From contig DGTR01000023.1 of assembly GCA_002394395.1 (NCBI GenBank), forward strand, positions 58,719 to 122,718: 64,000 nt of DNA, given 5' to 3'. The notes under the pieces are model-generated. The model did not search any database and was not told the origin of the DNA. It saw only the letters and a program-made list of their open reading frames with translations. Below, one piece after another: positions 8,096-16,743 of the stretch. The position numbers and the translations under genes were made by a program. The first letter of the stretch is position 1; each line of letters opens with the position of its first letter. This DNA comes from Bacteroidales bacterium UBA4331. Its GTDB lineage: Bacteria > Bacteroidota > Bacteroidia > Bacteroidales > Paludibacteraceae.

Positions 8096-9333
8096 TCCTC
8101 GTTCATCTTCTTCTCGATGTCCGCCAGTTGTGCTTTGAGGTCCTCAATCTTCTTCTGCATGCCCTCGACTAACTTATTGGCTGTCTTGGATTTAGCGGTA
8201 AAGAATAGGATGTTGTTTTCTGCGGTCTGAATCTCCTGTTTGAGTCGTTCGTGCATCCGACGGAGACTGTCTCCGCCTTTGGCGATAAAGGCCTGGCGTT
8301 GCTCCTCACGTGCTTTCTGACGTTCCTCACGGGCTTTCTGACGCTCCAGATATTCCTTATGGCGTTGCTCACGCTCTTTGCGGCGCTCGCGGAGTTCGAG
8401 GAAGAACTCTTTCTTGGTAGCAAAGAAGCGGTCACACTCTGCGCGGTAAGAATCGTAGATGGACTGATTGAATTTCTTCGGTGCAAAACCGATCTTACGC
8501 CATTCGTTCTGCAGGCCCTGGATCTTCTCGGTCAACTCTTCCCACTGCTTGGCACTCATGGGTTCGCCGTTCACGAGGGGTTCGTTGATCTGTTTGAGCT
8601 GCTCGATGATGGCCTGTTTGGCTTCGAGGTTCGCCTGCTCTTTGGCATGCAGCTCGTCGAAATATGCCTGATGCTTCTTATTGATGATGGTCGAAGCGGT
8701 CTTGAAACGGTTCCAGAGGTCCTCACGCAGCTCACGGGCTACAGGACCTATCTCTGCCCACTCGTCATGAAGATTCTGCAGCGCACGGCTCGCCTCCACG
8801 ATATTCTCGTTGTCCTGCAGTTTCTCTGCGGCTTCGCAAAGGAGGGTCTTGAGTTCCAGGTTCTTCTTGAAATCCAGATCGCGCAGCTCAATATTGATCT
8901 TCACGAGGTCGTAGAACTGCTCCTGGTACTGCTGGTACGCCTTGCGGATCTCCTGGTTCTTGGTCGCCGGAACGGCACCGATGGTCTTCCACTCGGCTTG
9001 CAGCTCGCGCATCTTCTGTAGATTCGCCATGACGCCGTCGGCGTTCTCGTCCTCCGCCATCTCTTTCATCTTCGCGAGGATTGCCTCCTTGCGAGCGAGG
9101 TTGGCCTCCTCCTCTTTGGCCTGAACGGCGGCTACCTCAGCGCGCTTGGATTTATATTGCGCCAATAAAGCCTTGAACTCTTCTTCTACTTCCGCACCTG
9201 CTTCCTCAGCCTCGTCGGCGGTGGAATAGAAACGTGTTTTCAGATGATCTACCTGCTCCTTGATAGCGGCTACGTCTTCTTGTTGCAGCAACGCTTTGAG
9301 CTCCTCAATAATTTCTTGTTTTGTACTTGCCAT
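8092..9333 (-). CDS. DUF349-repeat coiled-coil protein
   Basis: A 413-residue cytoplasmic protein, largely charged coiled coil. DUF349 units are recognisable by repeated W-centred motifs: ELQAEWKTIGAVP, NLHDEWAEIGPV and GLQNEWRKIGFAP. Each is followed by a helical stretch such as DLWNRFKTASTIINKKHQAY. The C terminus is rich in Arg/Glu/Gln. I start at the ATG at 9333 (MASTKQEIIEEL); the frame could begin seven codons earlier, but the chosen ATG gives the better family-like start. DUF349 proteins have no settled biochemical role. It is the first gene of the minus operon with ftsE and sufE. Confidence 0.88.
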   Translation of the reverse strand: MASTKQEIIEELKALLQQEDVAAIKEQVDHLKTRFYSTADEAEEAGAEVEEEFKALLAQYKSKRAEVAAVQAKEEEANLARKEAILAKMKEMAEDENADGVMANLQKMRELQAEWKTIGAVPATKNQEIRKAYQQYQEQFYDLVKINIELRDLDFKKNLELKTLLCEAAEKLQDNENIVEASRALQNLHDEWAEIGPVARELREDLWNRFKTASTIINKKHQAYFDELHAKEQANLEAKQAIIEQLKQINEPLVNGEPMSAKQWEELTEKIQGLQNEWRKIGFAPKKFNQSIYDSYRAECDRFFATKKEFFLELRERRKEREQRHKEYLERQKAREERQKAREEQRQAFIAKGGDSLRRMHERLKQEIQTAENNILFFTAKSKTANKLVEGMQKKIEDLKAQLADIEKKMNEE

Positions 9334-9415
9334 AGTTGTTTTTATTACGTGCAAAAGGATCTTTTTGTTTCACCCTCGCTGGGTTTTACTTTCGTGCAAA
9401 AAACCTTTGCGGCTG

Positions 9416-9446
9416 CAAAGGTAGTAAAAATAATTGATATATGCAA
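9416..9446 (-). promoter_or_regulatory. promoter of the DUF349-ftsE-sufE operon
   Basis: On the minus strand, TTG (9446-9444) and TACCTTTG (9423-9416) are separated by 20 bases. Confidence 0.8.
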
Positions 9447-9509
9447 GAAATCAGGCGTTTTTTATAAAAAAAATATGCAATTCATACGGACTTGCAATAG
9501 ACTTGCAAT

Positions 9510-9562
9510 GGATGCTGAACGTATGCTGAACGGATGCTGAACGAATGCTGAACGGATGCTCA
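9510..9562. repeat. 11-bp tandem repeat upstream of rho
   Basis: About four head-to-tail copies of ATGCTGAACG plus one variable base, the last diverging to ATGCTCAATGG. The last unit forms the left arm of the hairpin at 9549-9595. Confidence 0.85.
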
Positions 9563-9595
9563 ATGGTTGCTGAAACCATCCTGAGCATCCGTTCA
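9549..9595. repeat. 20-bp hairpin upstream of rho
   Basis: TGAACGGATGCTCA (9549-9562) pairs with TGAGCATCCGTTCA (9582-9595). Inside it ATGGTT (9563-9568) pairs with AACCAT (9574-9579) over loop GCTGA, with only a CC bulge at 9580-9581. No U-run follows on either strand, so it is not an ordinary terminator. Confidence 0.85.
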
Positions 9596-9662
9596 CTTAT
9601 CTCTTGATACATCCAAATTCTCCGCCTCAAAAAAAGAAAAATAGCAAAAAGTAGTAAAATAC

Positions 9663-9693
9663 TTGCATATGTGATTTTTTTTTCGTACCTTTG
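9663..9693 (+). promoter_or_regulatory. promoter of rho
   Basis: TTG (9663-9665) and TACCTTTG (9686-9693) are separated by 20 bases. The expected start near 9700 leaves a leader of roughly 85 bases before the rho ATG. Confidence 0.82.
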
Positions 9694-9783
9694 CACCGGA
9701 TTTGAGAAAAAGGGTCTATTTTCTCAGATTTTTCCTACAAAACATTATATTTTTACTTCCTAAGAAGTTATTTTATTTCATTT

Positions 9784-11559
9784 ATGCAATACGAATTACA
9801 GAAACTCGAGCGAATGTCGATTGATGAAGTACGTGAGATAGCTGTGAGCATGGGCCTGAGCCCTCGCCGCAGTCAATCCGTGCGGGAGATCAGTTACGCT
9901 ATTTTAGATGCACAGGCGGACCAACGCGCCGCAGTAGTACAGGCCAAAGAGGAAGCACGCGCTGCTGCGGGTGCACCTGCTAAACGCGAACGCAAACGCG
10001 GCGTGAAAGCCGCGGCGCAGAAGGTCGAAGTGAAAGCCAAGAACGAGCATGTTGCGACCGTCGGCACCGAGAAGGAGCAGATGGCGCAGATGCAGGAGCA
10101 GATCGAGGCGAACAACCACAAACCCAACAAGACCGTCAAAGCGGTAAAACCGATAGCAGAAGCTCCTAAGGCCGAGGAACCCAAACCGGAGACTCCGAAA
10201 GAGGCGCCAAAAGCCGAAGAGCCCAAACAGGAAGCACCCAACGCAGAGGCTCCGAAGAAGAAACGCGGACGGCCGAAGAAAGAGGCGAAAGCCGAGGAGC
10301 CCAAACAGGAAGTTCAAAAAACCGAGGAACCCAAACAAGAGACTTCCAAAGCCGAAAAACCCAAGCAAGAAGCCCCCAAAGCAGAGGAGCCGCAAGCGGA
10401 GCCCCAGAAAGAGGAGCGCAAGCTGCCGGACTTAGGCGAGAACGTGATTGCCATGGGTACCTTGGAATGCGCACCGGACGGCTACGGATTCCTGCGCTCT
10501 GCCGATTATAACTACCTGCCGAGCCCGGATGACGTTTATGTGAGCAAAGATCAGGTGCGTCAATACGGCCTGAAGCCCGGTGACACTGTAGAATGTACCA
10601 TACGCGTCAACCCGCAACCGGATAAGTTCTTCCCCATGGACAAAGTGATCCGAATCAACGGCTTGGCTCCGGAGTTAGCAAAGAAACGGGTGGCGTTTGA
10701 GAACCTCACCCCACTCTTCCCGGATGAGAAATTCAAACTCTGCGTGGGCAACAACCACGACTCGCTCTCCGTACGTATGATCGACCTCTTCTCGCCGATC
10801 GGAAAGGGTCAGCGCGGTCTGATCGTAGCGCAGCCGAAGACCGGTAAAACGGTGCTCCTCAAGGAGTTGGCAAACGCGATCCTCAATAACAACCCCGAGG
10901 TATATATGATTGTGCTGCTCATCGACGAGCGTCCGGAGGAGGTGACCGACATGCAACGCAGCGTGAACGCAGAGGTCATCGCCTCGACCTTCGATGAGCC
11001 GGCGGATAACCACGTTCGCGTAGCGAATATCGTGCATGAGAAAGCCAAACGTCTCGTGGAGAGCGGACACGACGTAGTGATCCTGCTCGACTCAATCACC
11101 CGTCTTGCACGTGCGTACAACACCGTCGCTCCTTCTTCTGGAAAAGTGCTTTCCGGTGGTGTAGAGGCACAAGCGCTGCACAAACCCAAACGCTTCTTCG
11201 GTGCGGCACGAAACATCGAGAACGGAGGTTCGCTGACCATCATCGCTACTGCCCTCACCGAGACGGGAAGCAAAATGGACGACCTGATCTTCGAGGAGTT
11301 CAAGGGCACCGGAAACATGGAGCTGCAGCTGGATCGCAAACTTGCGAACCGTCGTATCTTCCCTGCCGTAGATATACCTGCTTCAAGCACACGCCGCGAC
11401 GACCTGTTGTTGCCGCCGGATGTACTGAGCCGTATGTGGCAGATACGTAAGATGCTCTCCGACATGTCCGGCCAGGAAGCCATGGAGAAGCTCAAGAGTT
11501 ATATGGAGCGCACGGAGGATAACGAAGAGTTCCTCTTAGCAGTTAACGGAGCACGATGA
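9784..11559 (+). CDS. rho: transcription termination factor Rho with long low-complexity insert
   Basis: A 591-residue RNA-dependent helicase. The Rho N-terminal helical domain (KLERMSIDEVREIAVSMGLS) is followed by an extra block of about 150 residues rich in Lys, Glu, Pro and Ala. It has repeats of the form KAEEPKQE and one AT-hook-like KKKRGRPKKE. The RNA-binding cold-shock fold follows (GTLECAPDGYGFLRSADYNY), then the ATPase core with Walker A AQPKTGKT at 349-356, LLIDERPEEVTDM and VVILLDSITRLARAYN. E. coli Rho is about 419 residues, so the insert explains the length. It is coupled to aroQ by ATGA. Confidence 0.95.
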   Translation: MQYELQKLERMSIDEVREIAVSMGLSPRRSQSVREISYAILDAQADQRAAVVQAKEEARAAAGAPAKRERKRGVKAAAQKVEVKAKNEHVATVGTEKEQMAQMQEQIEANNHKPNKTVKAVKPIAEAPKAEEPKPETPKEAPKAEEPKQEAPNAEAPKKKRGRPKKEAKAEEPKQEVQKTEEPKQETSKAEKPKQEAPKAEEPQAEPQKEERKLPDLGENVIAMGTLECAPDGYGFLRSADYNYLPSPDDVYVSKDQVRQYGLKPGDTVECTIRVNPQPDKFFPMDKVIRINGLAPELAKKRVAFENLTPLFPDEKFKLCVGNNHDSLSVRMIDLFSPIGKGQRGLIVAQPKTGKTVLLKELANAILNNNPEVYMIVLLIDERPEEVTDMQRSVNAEVIASTFDEPADNHVRVANIVHEKAKRLVESGHDVVILLDSITRLARAYNTVAPSSGKVLSGGVEAQALHKPKRFFGAARNIENGGSLTIIATALTETGSKMDDLIFEEFKGTGNMELQLDRKLANRRIFPAVDIPASSTRRDDLLLPPDVLSRMWQIRKMLSDMSGQEAMEKLKSYMERTEDNEEFLLAVNGAR

Positions 11560-12005
11560 AGATTCTCATTCTCAACGGTCCGAACTTGAACCGCTTAGGC
11601 CTTAGAAAACCTGAGGTATATGGTTCAAAAAGCATGGCACAAATTTTGTTGGATATCCAGCGAAATTGGCTCGACGTGCATTTCGTCTATAAGCAATCAA
11701 ACCACGAAGGCGACCTGATAGATTGGATTCAAGAGGCAAATGACAAAGGTCAAATATCAAATGACCAATATGCCGGCATCGTCCTCAACGCAGGAGGCTA
11801 CAGCCACACGTCCGTGGCGCTCCGCGATGCGGTTGAAGAGAGCGAAGTGCCGGTCGTTGAGGTGCATATAAGCAATACGCATGCGCGCGAACCTTTTAGA
11901 AATATAGACTTCCTCGCAGACGTGTGCGCCCACACGATAATAGGGCACGGTACAGATGGATATAAAGAAGCTGTGGAACATATTTTGTCTCTTGCTGGTT
12001 GCTAA
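11556..12005 (+). CDS. aroQ: 3-dehydroquinate dehydratase, type II
   Basis: A 149-residue type II dehydroquinase of the shikimate pathway. The N-terminal loop NGPNLNRLG and the catalytic Tyr22 in RKPEVYG are present. So are NAGGYSHTSVALRDA and VEVHISNTHAREPFR, with the active-site His. A small stretch around residues 62-72 (NDKGQISNDQY) is encoded by one of the dispersed DNA words and seems to lengthen a variable surface loop. The start overlaps rho by four bases. The end overlaps the next gene by 50 bases. Confidence 0.95.
   Translation: MKILILNGPNLNRLGLRKPEVYGSKSMAQILLDIQRNWLDVHFVYKQSNHEGDLIDWIQEANDKGQISNDQYAGIVLNAGGYSHTSVALRDAVEESEVPVVEVHISNTHAREPFRNIDFLADVCAHTIIGHGTDGYKEAVEHILSLAGC
11737..11772. 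repeat. word run inside aroQ
   Basis: CAAATGAC, CAAATATC and CAAATGACC occur in close succession and are in frame with aroQ. They match the AAATGGTAAATGACC word family seen at 20601-20655, 40101-40136 and 63816-63859. Confidence 0.55.
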
Positions 12006-14535
12006 TGTCGCCTTTGGCGCACAAGTAACCGGTAGAGTAATTGATTTCGGCACCAAGCAGCCGGTGGACTTCGCGAACGTCAGCGTCGAGAAGCCCTCTG
12101 CCGTCAGCGGTCAGCCCGCAGAACTCGTCACCGGAACCGTGACCGACGAGAAGGGGAACTTCGCCATCGAGGTCAAGGACGGCAAGTACGTGCTGGTCGT
12201 TTCGTTCATGGGCTATAAGGAGAGCCGCAAAGAGATTACGGTAGCCGGCAAGCCGCTGAACGTGGGACGTATATCGCTCCGGGAAGACAGCCAGGTTCTG
12301 CAGGACGTCGAGGTAGTGGGACAAGGCAGCTCCATGCGCTTTGAGCTCGACAAGAAGGTCTTCACCGTCGATCAGAACATCGCTTCGGCTGGGGCGTCCG
12401 TCACAGACGTCTTGGAGAACATCCCCTCCGTCGATGTGGATCAGGAAGGAACGATCAGTCTGCGAAACAGCGAAGATGTAGAGATATGGATCAACGGCAA
12501 GCCTGCGGGGCTCAACTCCGAGAACCGCGGTCAGGTACTACAGCAGATGCCCGCCGGCACCATCGAGAAGATAGAGATCATCACTAACCCTTCAGCGAAA
12601 TTCTCTCCCGAAGGTACATCCGGTATCATCAACCTCGTCATGAAGAAAGACCGCACAGCAGGCTACTACGGCTCAGTACAAGCGGGTATCAACTATGCGC
12701 TCTCCAAGCCCTGGACAACACCTCCGGGAGGTAACGTGGGCTTTAATATCAACTTCAATGCAGGCCCTGTGGACGGTTATTTCAACGTCGGCTACCGCTA
12801 TCACATCAGTAACGGCGGAAGCGTCACGGACCGTTATAACCTCTCGGGTACGGGCAGTAAAGAGTTGGATTCGACGCTTATCCAGAGCCACTTGACGCAG
12901 GAAGGAACGCAGACCCATCGTGGCGGCGGAATGTTCGCTCGTGCGGGTCTGAACTTCCGCTTAGCCGAAGGACACACGCTTGGCGTGTCGGGATTCGGCA
13001 TGGTGAGCGACCCGAAGGTGTTCAAGATGAGTAACTCTAACCATCGTACGTACCTCCTGACCCTTCCGGACGGTACGGTGATGCGTGACTTCACGAGAGA
13101 TCAAGCCGGTTCGGGTTCGCACCCGGGCGGTAACGCTACACTCGACTACACCTTCGAACTCGATAACCACAAGCTCTACGTCAGCGGGACGTATAATAAC
13201 TTCGGTTTTAACATGTTCACCGACTACACGCAGATAGAACGGGACCTGGCGACCGACCTCTACGACTCCACCTACCAAACGCAGAACAGCCTGAGTACCG
13301 ACCAGAGCATCGAGGTGAAAGCGGACTACGAGTGGAAACCGACGCAACAGAGCCGTCTGGAAGCGGGGTACGACTACACCCGCTCATGGGGTACAAGCAA
13401 CGGCAACGCATTTAATAAGATCGGAGGCGGCGAGCAAGAGTTGTACCCGTACTACACGGATTTCAATAACCTCACGCAGAACCATGCCCTGTACGTGACA
13501 TACGGCAACCGCTTCTGGGATAAACTTTCCATCCAGGTAGGTCTCCGTGGCGAGTTCTACATGCGGCATCTGGAGTCGTTCTACAAAGACAATACCGGCG
13601 CCATTCAAGACTCGTACGCATCGATGCCCAACAAACGCGACACGGCGTATTTCCAACTCTTCCCGAGCGCGTATATCAGTTATGATTTCGGTAACGGCCA
13701 TGAGTTGCAACTGAACTACACACGCCGTGTGAACCGCCCGCGCGGGCACCAGATTAACCCGCGCATGGACTTCTCCGATAGTACGAATATCAGCTACGGA
13801 AACGTGGATCTGTTGCCGGCGTATAGCAATAACTTGGAGCTCAATTACCTCAAGACCTGGGAGCGTCACACGCTCTCGGCCGGCGTGTTCTGGAAATACC
13901 GCGAGGGCGCTGTGCAGAACGTCAAATATATGGACGGAACGGTGATGAAGAACACCTATTTCAATATCTCCACACGGCAGGAGTTGGGTGTGGAGGTAGT
14001 AGCGAAGAACCGGCTCTTCGGAGAACTGCTGCAACTGACAACCTCTGCCAATTTCTACTGGAACAACGTCTCTTCGGTCAACCAGACCATCTTGCACCAA
14101 GGCAAAGAGATCCCGATCAACCTGCCGGGACAGAACATCTTCGCCGGTTCGGTTCGGGTGAACGCACAGTTCCTCTTCACGAAGAACTTCAGCGGCCAGA
14201 TCTCCGCCAACTACCGCTCTCCGCGCGTAGTGGCACAAGGTACGACGAGTCACAGCTACTCGATTGATTTAGGTCTAAGGCATACTTTCCTCAACAAGCA
14301 GCTCGCGCTGGCGCTCAACGTACGCGACCTGTTGGACAGCCGCGCGAGGAAGAACAGTACCTGGGGAGACGGGTTCTGGCAGTACAGCGAGAACAGATGG
14401 CACAGCCGTACAATCAGTCTGACCGTCACGTATAACTTCGGTAACCAGCAAGGCAAACGCCGCAAGCCCGAAAACGGCGATATGAACAGCGGTAGCGACG
14501 ATTTCGATGACAGCGGTAACAGCGGAGATTATTAA
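11956..14535 (+). CDS. TonB-dependent receptor-like outer-membrane beta-barrel protein
   Basis: An 859-residue outer-membrane protein. The signal peptide (MDIKKLWNIFCLLLVANVAFG) is followed by a carboxypeptidase-regulatory-like beta-sandwich (VTGRVIDFGTKQPVDFANVSV, GNFAIEVKDGKYVLVVSFMGY). A plug-like segment (SVTDVLENIPSVDVDQEGTI, IEKIEIITNPSAKF, GTSGIINLVMKK) leads to a C-terminal barrel of the outer-membrane beta-barrel family (PF14905-like). The end is Gly/Asp/Ser-rich (SGSDDFDDSGNSGDY). No TonB box was identified. Start at 11956 lies 50 bases inside aroQ; the clean signal peptide supports it. Substrate unknown. Confidence 0.85.
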   Translation: MDIKKLWNIFCLLLVANVAFGAQVTGRVIDFGTKQPVDFANVSVEKPSAVSGQPAELVTGTVTDEKGNFAIEVKDGKYVLVVSFMGYKESRKEITVAGKPLNVGRISLREDSQVLQDVEVVGQGSSMRFELDKKVFTVDQNIASAGASVTDVLENIPSVDVDQEGTISLRNSEDVEIWINGKPAGLNSENRGQVLQQMPAGTIEKIEIITNPSAKFSPEGTSGIINLVMKKDRTAGYYGSVQAGINYALSKPWTTPPGGNVGFNINFNAGPVDGYFNVGYRYHISNGGSVTDRYNLSGTGSKELDSTLIQSHLTQEGTQTHRGGGMFARAGLNFRLAEGHTLGVSGFGMVSDPKVFKMSNSNHRTYLLTLPDGTVMRDFTRDQAGSGSHPGGNATLDYTFELDNHKLYVSGTYNNFGFNMFTDYTQIERDLATDLYDSTYQTQNSLSTDQSIEVKADYEWKPTQQSRLEAGYDYTRSWGTSNGNAFNKIGGGEQELYPYYTDFNNLTQNHALYVTYGNRFWDKLSIQVGLRGEFYMRHLESFYKDNTGAIQDSYASMPNKRDTAYFQLFPSAYISYDFGNGHELQLNYTRRVNRPRGHQINPRMDFSDSTNISYGNVDLLPAYSNNLELNYLKTWERHTLSAGVFWKYREGAVQNVKYMDGTVMKNTYFNISTRQELGVEVVAKNRLFGELLQLTTSANFYWNNVSSVNQTILHQGKEIPINLPGQNIFAGSVRVNAQFLFTKNFSGQISANYRSPRVVAQGTTSHSYSIDLGLRHTFLNKQLALALNVRDLLDSRARKNSTWGDGFWQYSENRWHSRTISLTVTYNFGNQQGKRRKPENGDMNSGSDDFDDSGNSGDY

Positions 14536-14536
14536 A

Positions 14537-14570
14537 ATTTCGAATTAAAAATTACGAATTACGAATAAAT
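14537..14570. repeat. ATTACGAAT words before porT
   Basis: AATTTCGAATTAAAAATTACG and GAATTACGAATAAATCACG are imperfect copies of one word, in the spacer where the porT start codon would be expected. Confidence 0.6.
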
Positions 14571-14602
14571 CACGTATCATAGTAGCGTGGGTAGCGAGCA
14601 TA

Positions 14603-15304
14603 ATGGCTCTTACCTCCTTTGCGCAACAGGCGCAGAACCGACCGTACGCGGATGATAAACTCTTCCACTTCGGTTTTCAGTTAGGTGTCAACTTCGCGTC
14701 TTTCGGTGTGACCGACAGCGAGATGGAACTGACTGACCCCGTGACCGGTCTGACGGATATCTACCATGCCCGTGTGAGCAGCATCCTACCGGGATTTCAT
14801 GTAGGATTCATCACCGACCTCAGGCTCTGCCAGTACCTCAACTTGCGTTTCTGCCCGGGTATGCAGTTCTCCAGCCGCACGCTGACCTACAAGTCCGAGA
14901 GCGGCCGTAAGGTACAGGGCACGCCGGGCAAGACAGGACCGAACGTAGATGTCTTGGCGATGCCGGTGAACCTGCCGTTATACCTCAAATGGAGTGCCAT
15001 GCGTGAGGGCAACTACCGTCCGTACGTCATCGGCGGAGGCGGCGTGAGCGTCAACGTGAGCCGCGATCGGGACAAACCCGTTCTGCTGAATATGATAGAT
15101 TATTTCTGCGAAGTGGGCTTCGGCGTGGACTTCTATTTCCGATGGTTTAAGTTCTGCCCGGAGATCACGTACCGCATAGGTTTTGCAAATCAGTTAGCCC
15201 CTGCTGAAGGACGAATGGAGCTGTCTCCGCAGGATGCGTTCTACACGAACTCGCTGTCCCGTCTGACGAACCATTGTATCTGCCTGACCTTTAATTTCGA
15301 ATAA
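14603..15304 (+). CDS. porT: type IX secretion protein PorT
   Basis: An eight-strand-type outer-membrane barrel with PorT features: ADDKLFHFGFQLGVNFASFG near the N terminus, then GFITDLRLCQYLNLRFCPG, VLAMPVNLPLYLKW, RPYVIGGGGVSVN, GFGVDFYFRWFKFCPEITY, and AFYTNSLSRLTNHCICLTFNFE at the end. From ATG 14603 only nine residues precede the mature region (MALTSFAQQ), too short for export. The open frame upstream reads NKSRIIVAWVASI, which completes a good signal peptide. The true start is therefore probably a non-ATG codon near 14561 (ACG) or a mutated ATG. PorT is required for T9SS function. Its stop overlaps the next ATG by one base. Confidence 0.88.
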   Translation: MALTSFAQQAQNRPYADDKLFHFGFQLGVNFASFGVTDSEMELTDPVTGLTDIYHARVSSILPGFHVGFITDLRLCQYLNLRFCPGMQFSSRTLTYKSESGRKVQGTPGKTGPNVDVLAMPVNLPLYLKWSAMREGNYRPYVIGGGGVSVNVSRDRDKPVLLNMIDYFCEVGFGVDFYFRWFKFCPEITYRIGFANQLAPAEGRMELSPQDAFYTNSLSRLTNHCICLTFNFE

Positions 15305-16743
15305 TGAGACATTGGGTCGTGTATATAATATGTGTCATGGCATTTATAGGATGCCGCGAGTACCAGGTAAGCGATGATCCGTCGCTGCGTCTGGCGTTCT
15401 CTGCGGACACGATCTGTTTCGATACGCTCTTCACGGAGCAAGGTAGCGCAACGGCGCAGCTGGTGGTCTATAATCCTAACAAGAATGCCCTCGTGGTGGA
15501 TGAGATCTGGATGGAGGACGGTGAGGCGTTTCGCGCAAATATAGACGGCGAGCCGGCTTTGGAGCGGCTGACAGAACTGACGATCTTCGGAAAGGACAGT
15601 GTCTTGGTCTTTTTGCGCGTGACGGATTTCGGTCCGATGGCAGAAGAAGGAGCTGTCTTGATTGAAGACCGACTGCATTTTCATTTGGCTACAGGCGCAA
15701 CGCAGGACGTAGTCCTGGAGGCGTACGCAGAGAATGCTACCCGGCTCGGGCAAATCGGTAGCCGCACGGAGATTGCGGGTGACTACACCTTCACGGCGCT
15801 GAAGCCGTATATACTCTTCGATACCATCCTTATCGGCGGAAAGATGACGATGGAGGCAGGCGCACGGCTCTATATGCATCATGGCGCAAGTCTCGTAGCC
15901 TTGGGAGACGTCGAGGTGAAAGGAGAAAAAGACAAACCCGTTCTGATCCGTCCGGATCGACTGGACCATCTGTTTGACTCCGTGCCGTACCTCTATGCCG
16001 CAGGCGGATGGAACGGCTTCTACCTGCAATCCGACCAACCGCAGACCTACGATATACACTACCTCGAGGTGCTCTCGGGTAACGTCGGTATGAGTTGTGT
16101 CAGTACCTGTACCGGCACGTTGCCAACCCTCCGAATGGATGGATGTAAGATTCATAACCATACTTTGTACGGCTTGGTCTTGGAGCACGTGGACGCGCTG
16201 GTGACGAACACGGAGATCAGTAACTGCGGCTTGTACTGTGTGTACTGCAACGGCGGCAAACAGGACTTCGTGCACTCGACCGTCGCTTCCTATTTCGGCT
16301 ACACGAACATCCGTATTCAGTCCGCAAAGAAAGAAAATACCGCAGCGGTATATATCGATAATCTCAGCAAGACCGGAGAACCGACCGTGACGTCGTTCTA
16401 TAACTCCGTCATCACAGGTTATCTATCGAACCAATTAGTGCTCGCGACGCCGATAGAGCAGTACTACGAAGGAGTCTTCAGTCATAACTACCTCAAGACC
16501 GACACGCTCCTTGCGTCGGGCGCGAAGGACAACACCTACTGGCAGGAGACCGACACAGCAGTCTTCCGAAACACGTTCTATAAATACAAGGAATATATCT
16601 ATTATGATTTTCGTCCGGACAGTCTCTCGCCGCTGAGGGCCATAGGCGACTCTATCGTGGCGCTCCCCTATCCTATGGATAGGGAGGGTTTCTCACGGGA
16701 GTTTATCAGACCGGACGCAGGATGCTATCAATATCATCCTTAA
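15304..16743 (+). CDS. lipoprotein with right-handed beta-helix region
   Basis: A 479-residue predicted lipoprotein; the lipobox is AFIGC at the end of a short hydrophobic leader. An N-terminal beta-sandwich-like region (DTICFDTLFTEQGSATAQLVVYN) precedes a region with repeated short strands and Gly/Asn turns typical of parallel beta-helices (IHYLEVLSGNVGMSCVSTC, CKIHNHTLYGLVLEHVDALV, TEISNCGLYCVYC). No catalytic motif is seen. Similar lipoproteins occur in many Bacteroidales. Its placement directly after porT (TAATG) may be operonic. Its last 38 bases overlap the convergent ribF. Confidence 0.8.
   Translation: MRHWVVYIICVMAFIGCREYQVSDDPSLRLAFSADTICFDTLFTEQGSATAQLVVYNPNKNALVVDEIWMEDGEAFRANIDGEPALERLTELTIFGKDSVLVFLRVTDFGPMAEEGAVLIEDRLHFHLATGATQDVVLEAYAENATRLGQIGSRTEIAGDYTFTALKPYILFDTILIGGKMTMEAGARLYMHHGASLVALGDVEVKGEKDKPVLIRPDRLDHLFDSVPYLYAAGGWNGFYLQSDQPQTYDIHYLEVLSGNVGMSCVSTCTGTLPTLRMDGCKIHNHTLYGLVLEHVDALVTNTEISNCGLYCVYCNGGKQDFVHSTVASYFGYTNIRIQSAKKENTAAVYIDNLSKTGEPTVTSFYNSVITGYLSNQLVLATPIEQYYEGVFSHNYLKTDTLLASGAKDNTYWQETDTAVFRNTFYKYKEYIYYDFRPDSLSPLRAIGDSIVALPYPMDREGFSREFIRPDAGCYQYHP

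Larger units (their letters stand above)
9334..9783. other. divergent intergenic region between DUF349 gene and rho
   Basis: About 450 bases without a gene. It contains a minus promoter (9416-9446), 11-bp tandem repeats (about 9510-9562), a large near-perfect hairpin (9549-9595), and the rho promoter (9663-9693) followed by a 90-base leader. Confidence 0.85.

Noticed and set aside
8251..9021. 256-codon Leu/Phe-rich + strand frame resembling a membrane protein
   Set aside because: Antisense of the Glu/Lys-rich DUF349 coiled coil, which always gives Leu/Phe-rich complement frames.
9510..9562. CRISPR array
   Set aside because: Units are 11 bp, adjacent without unique spacers, and no cas gene is present.
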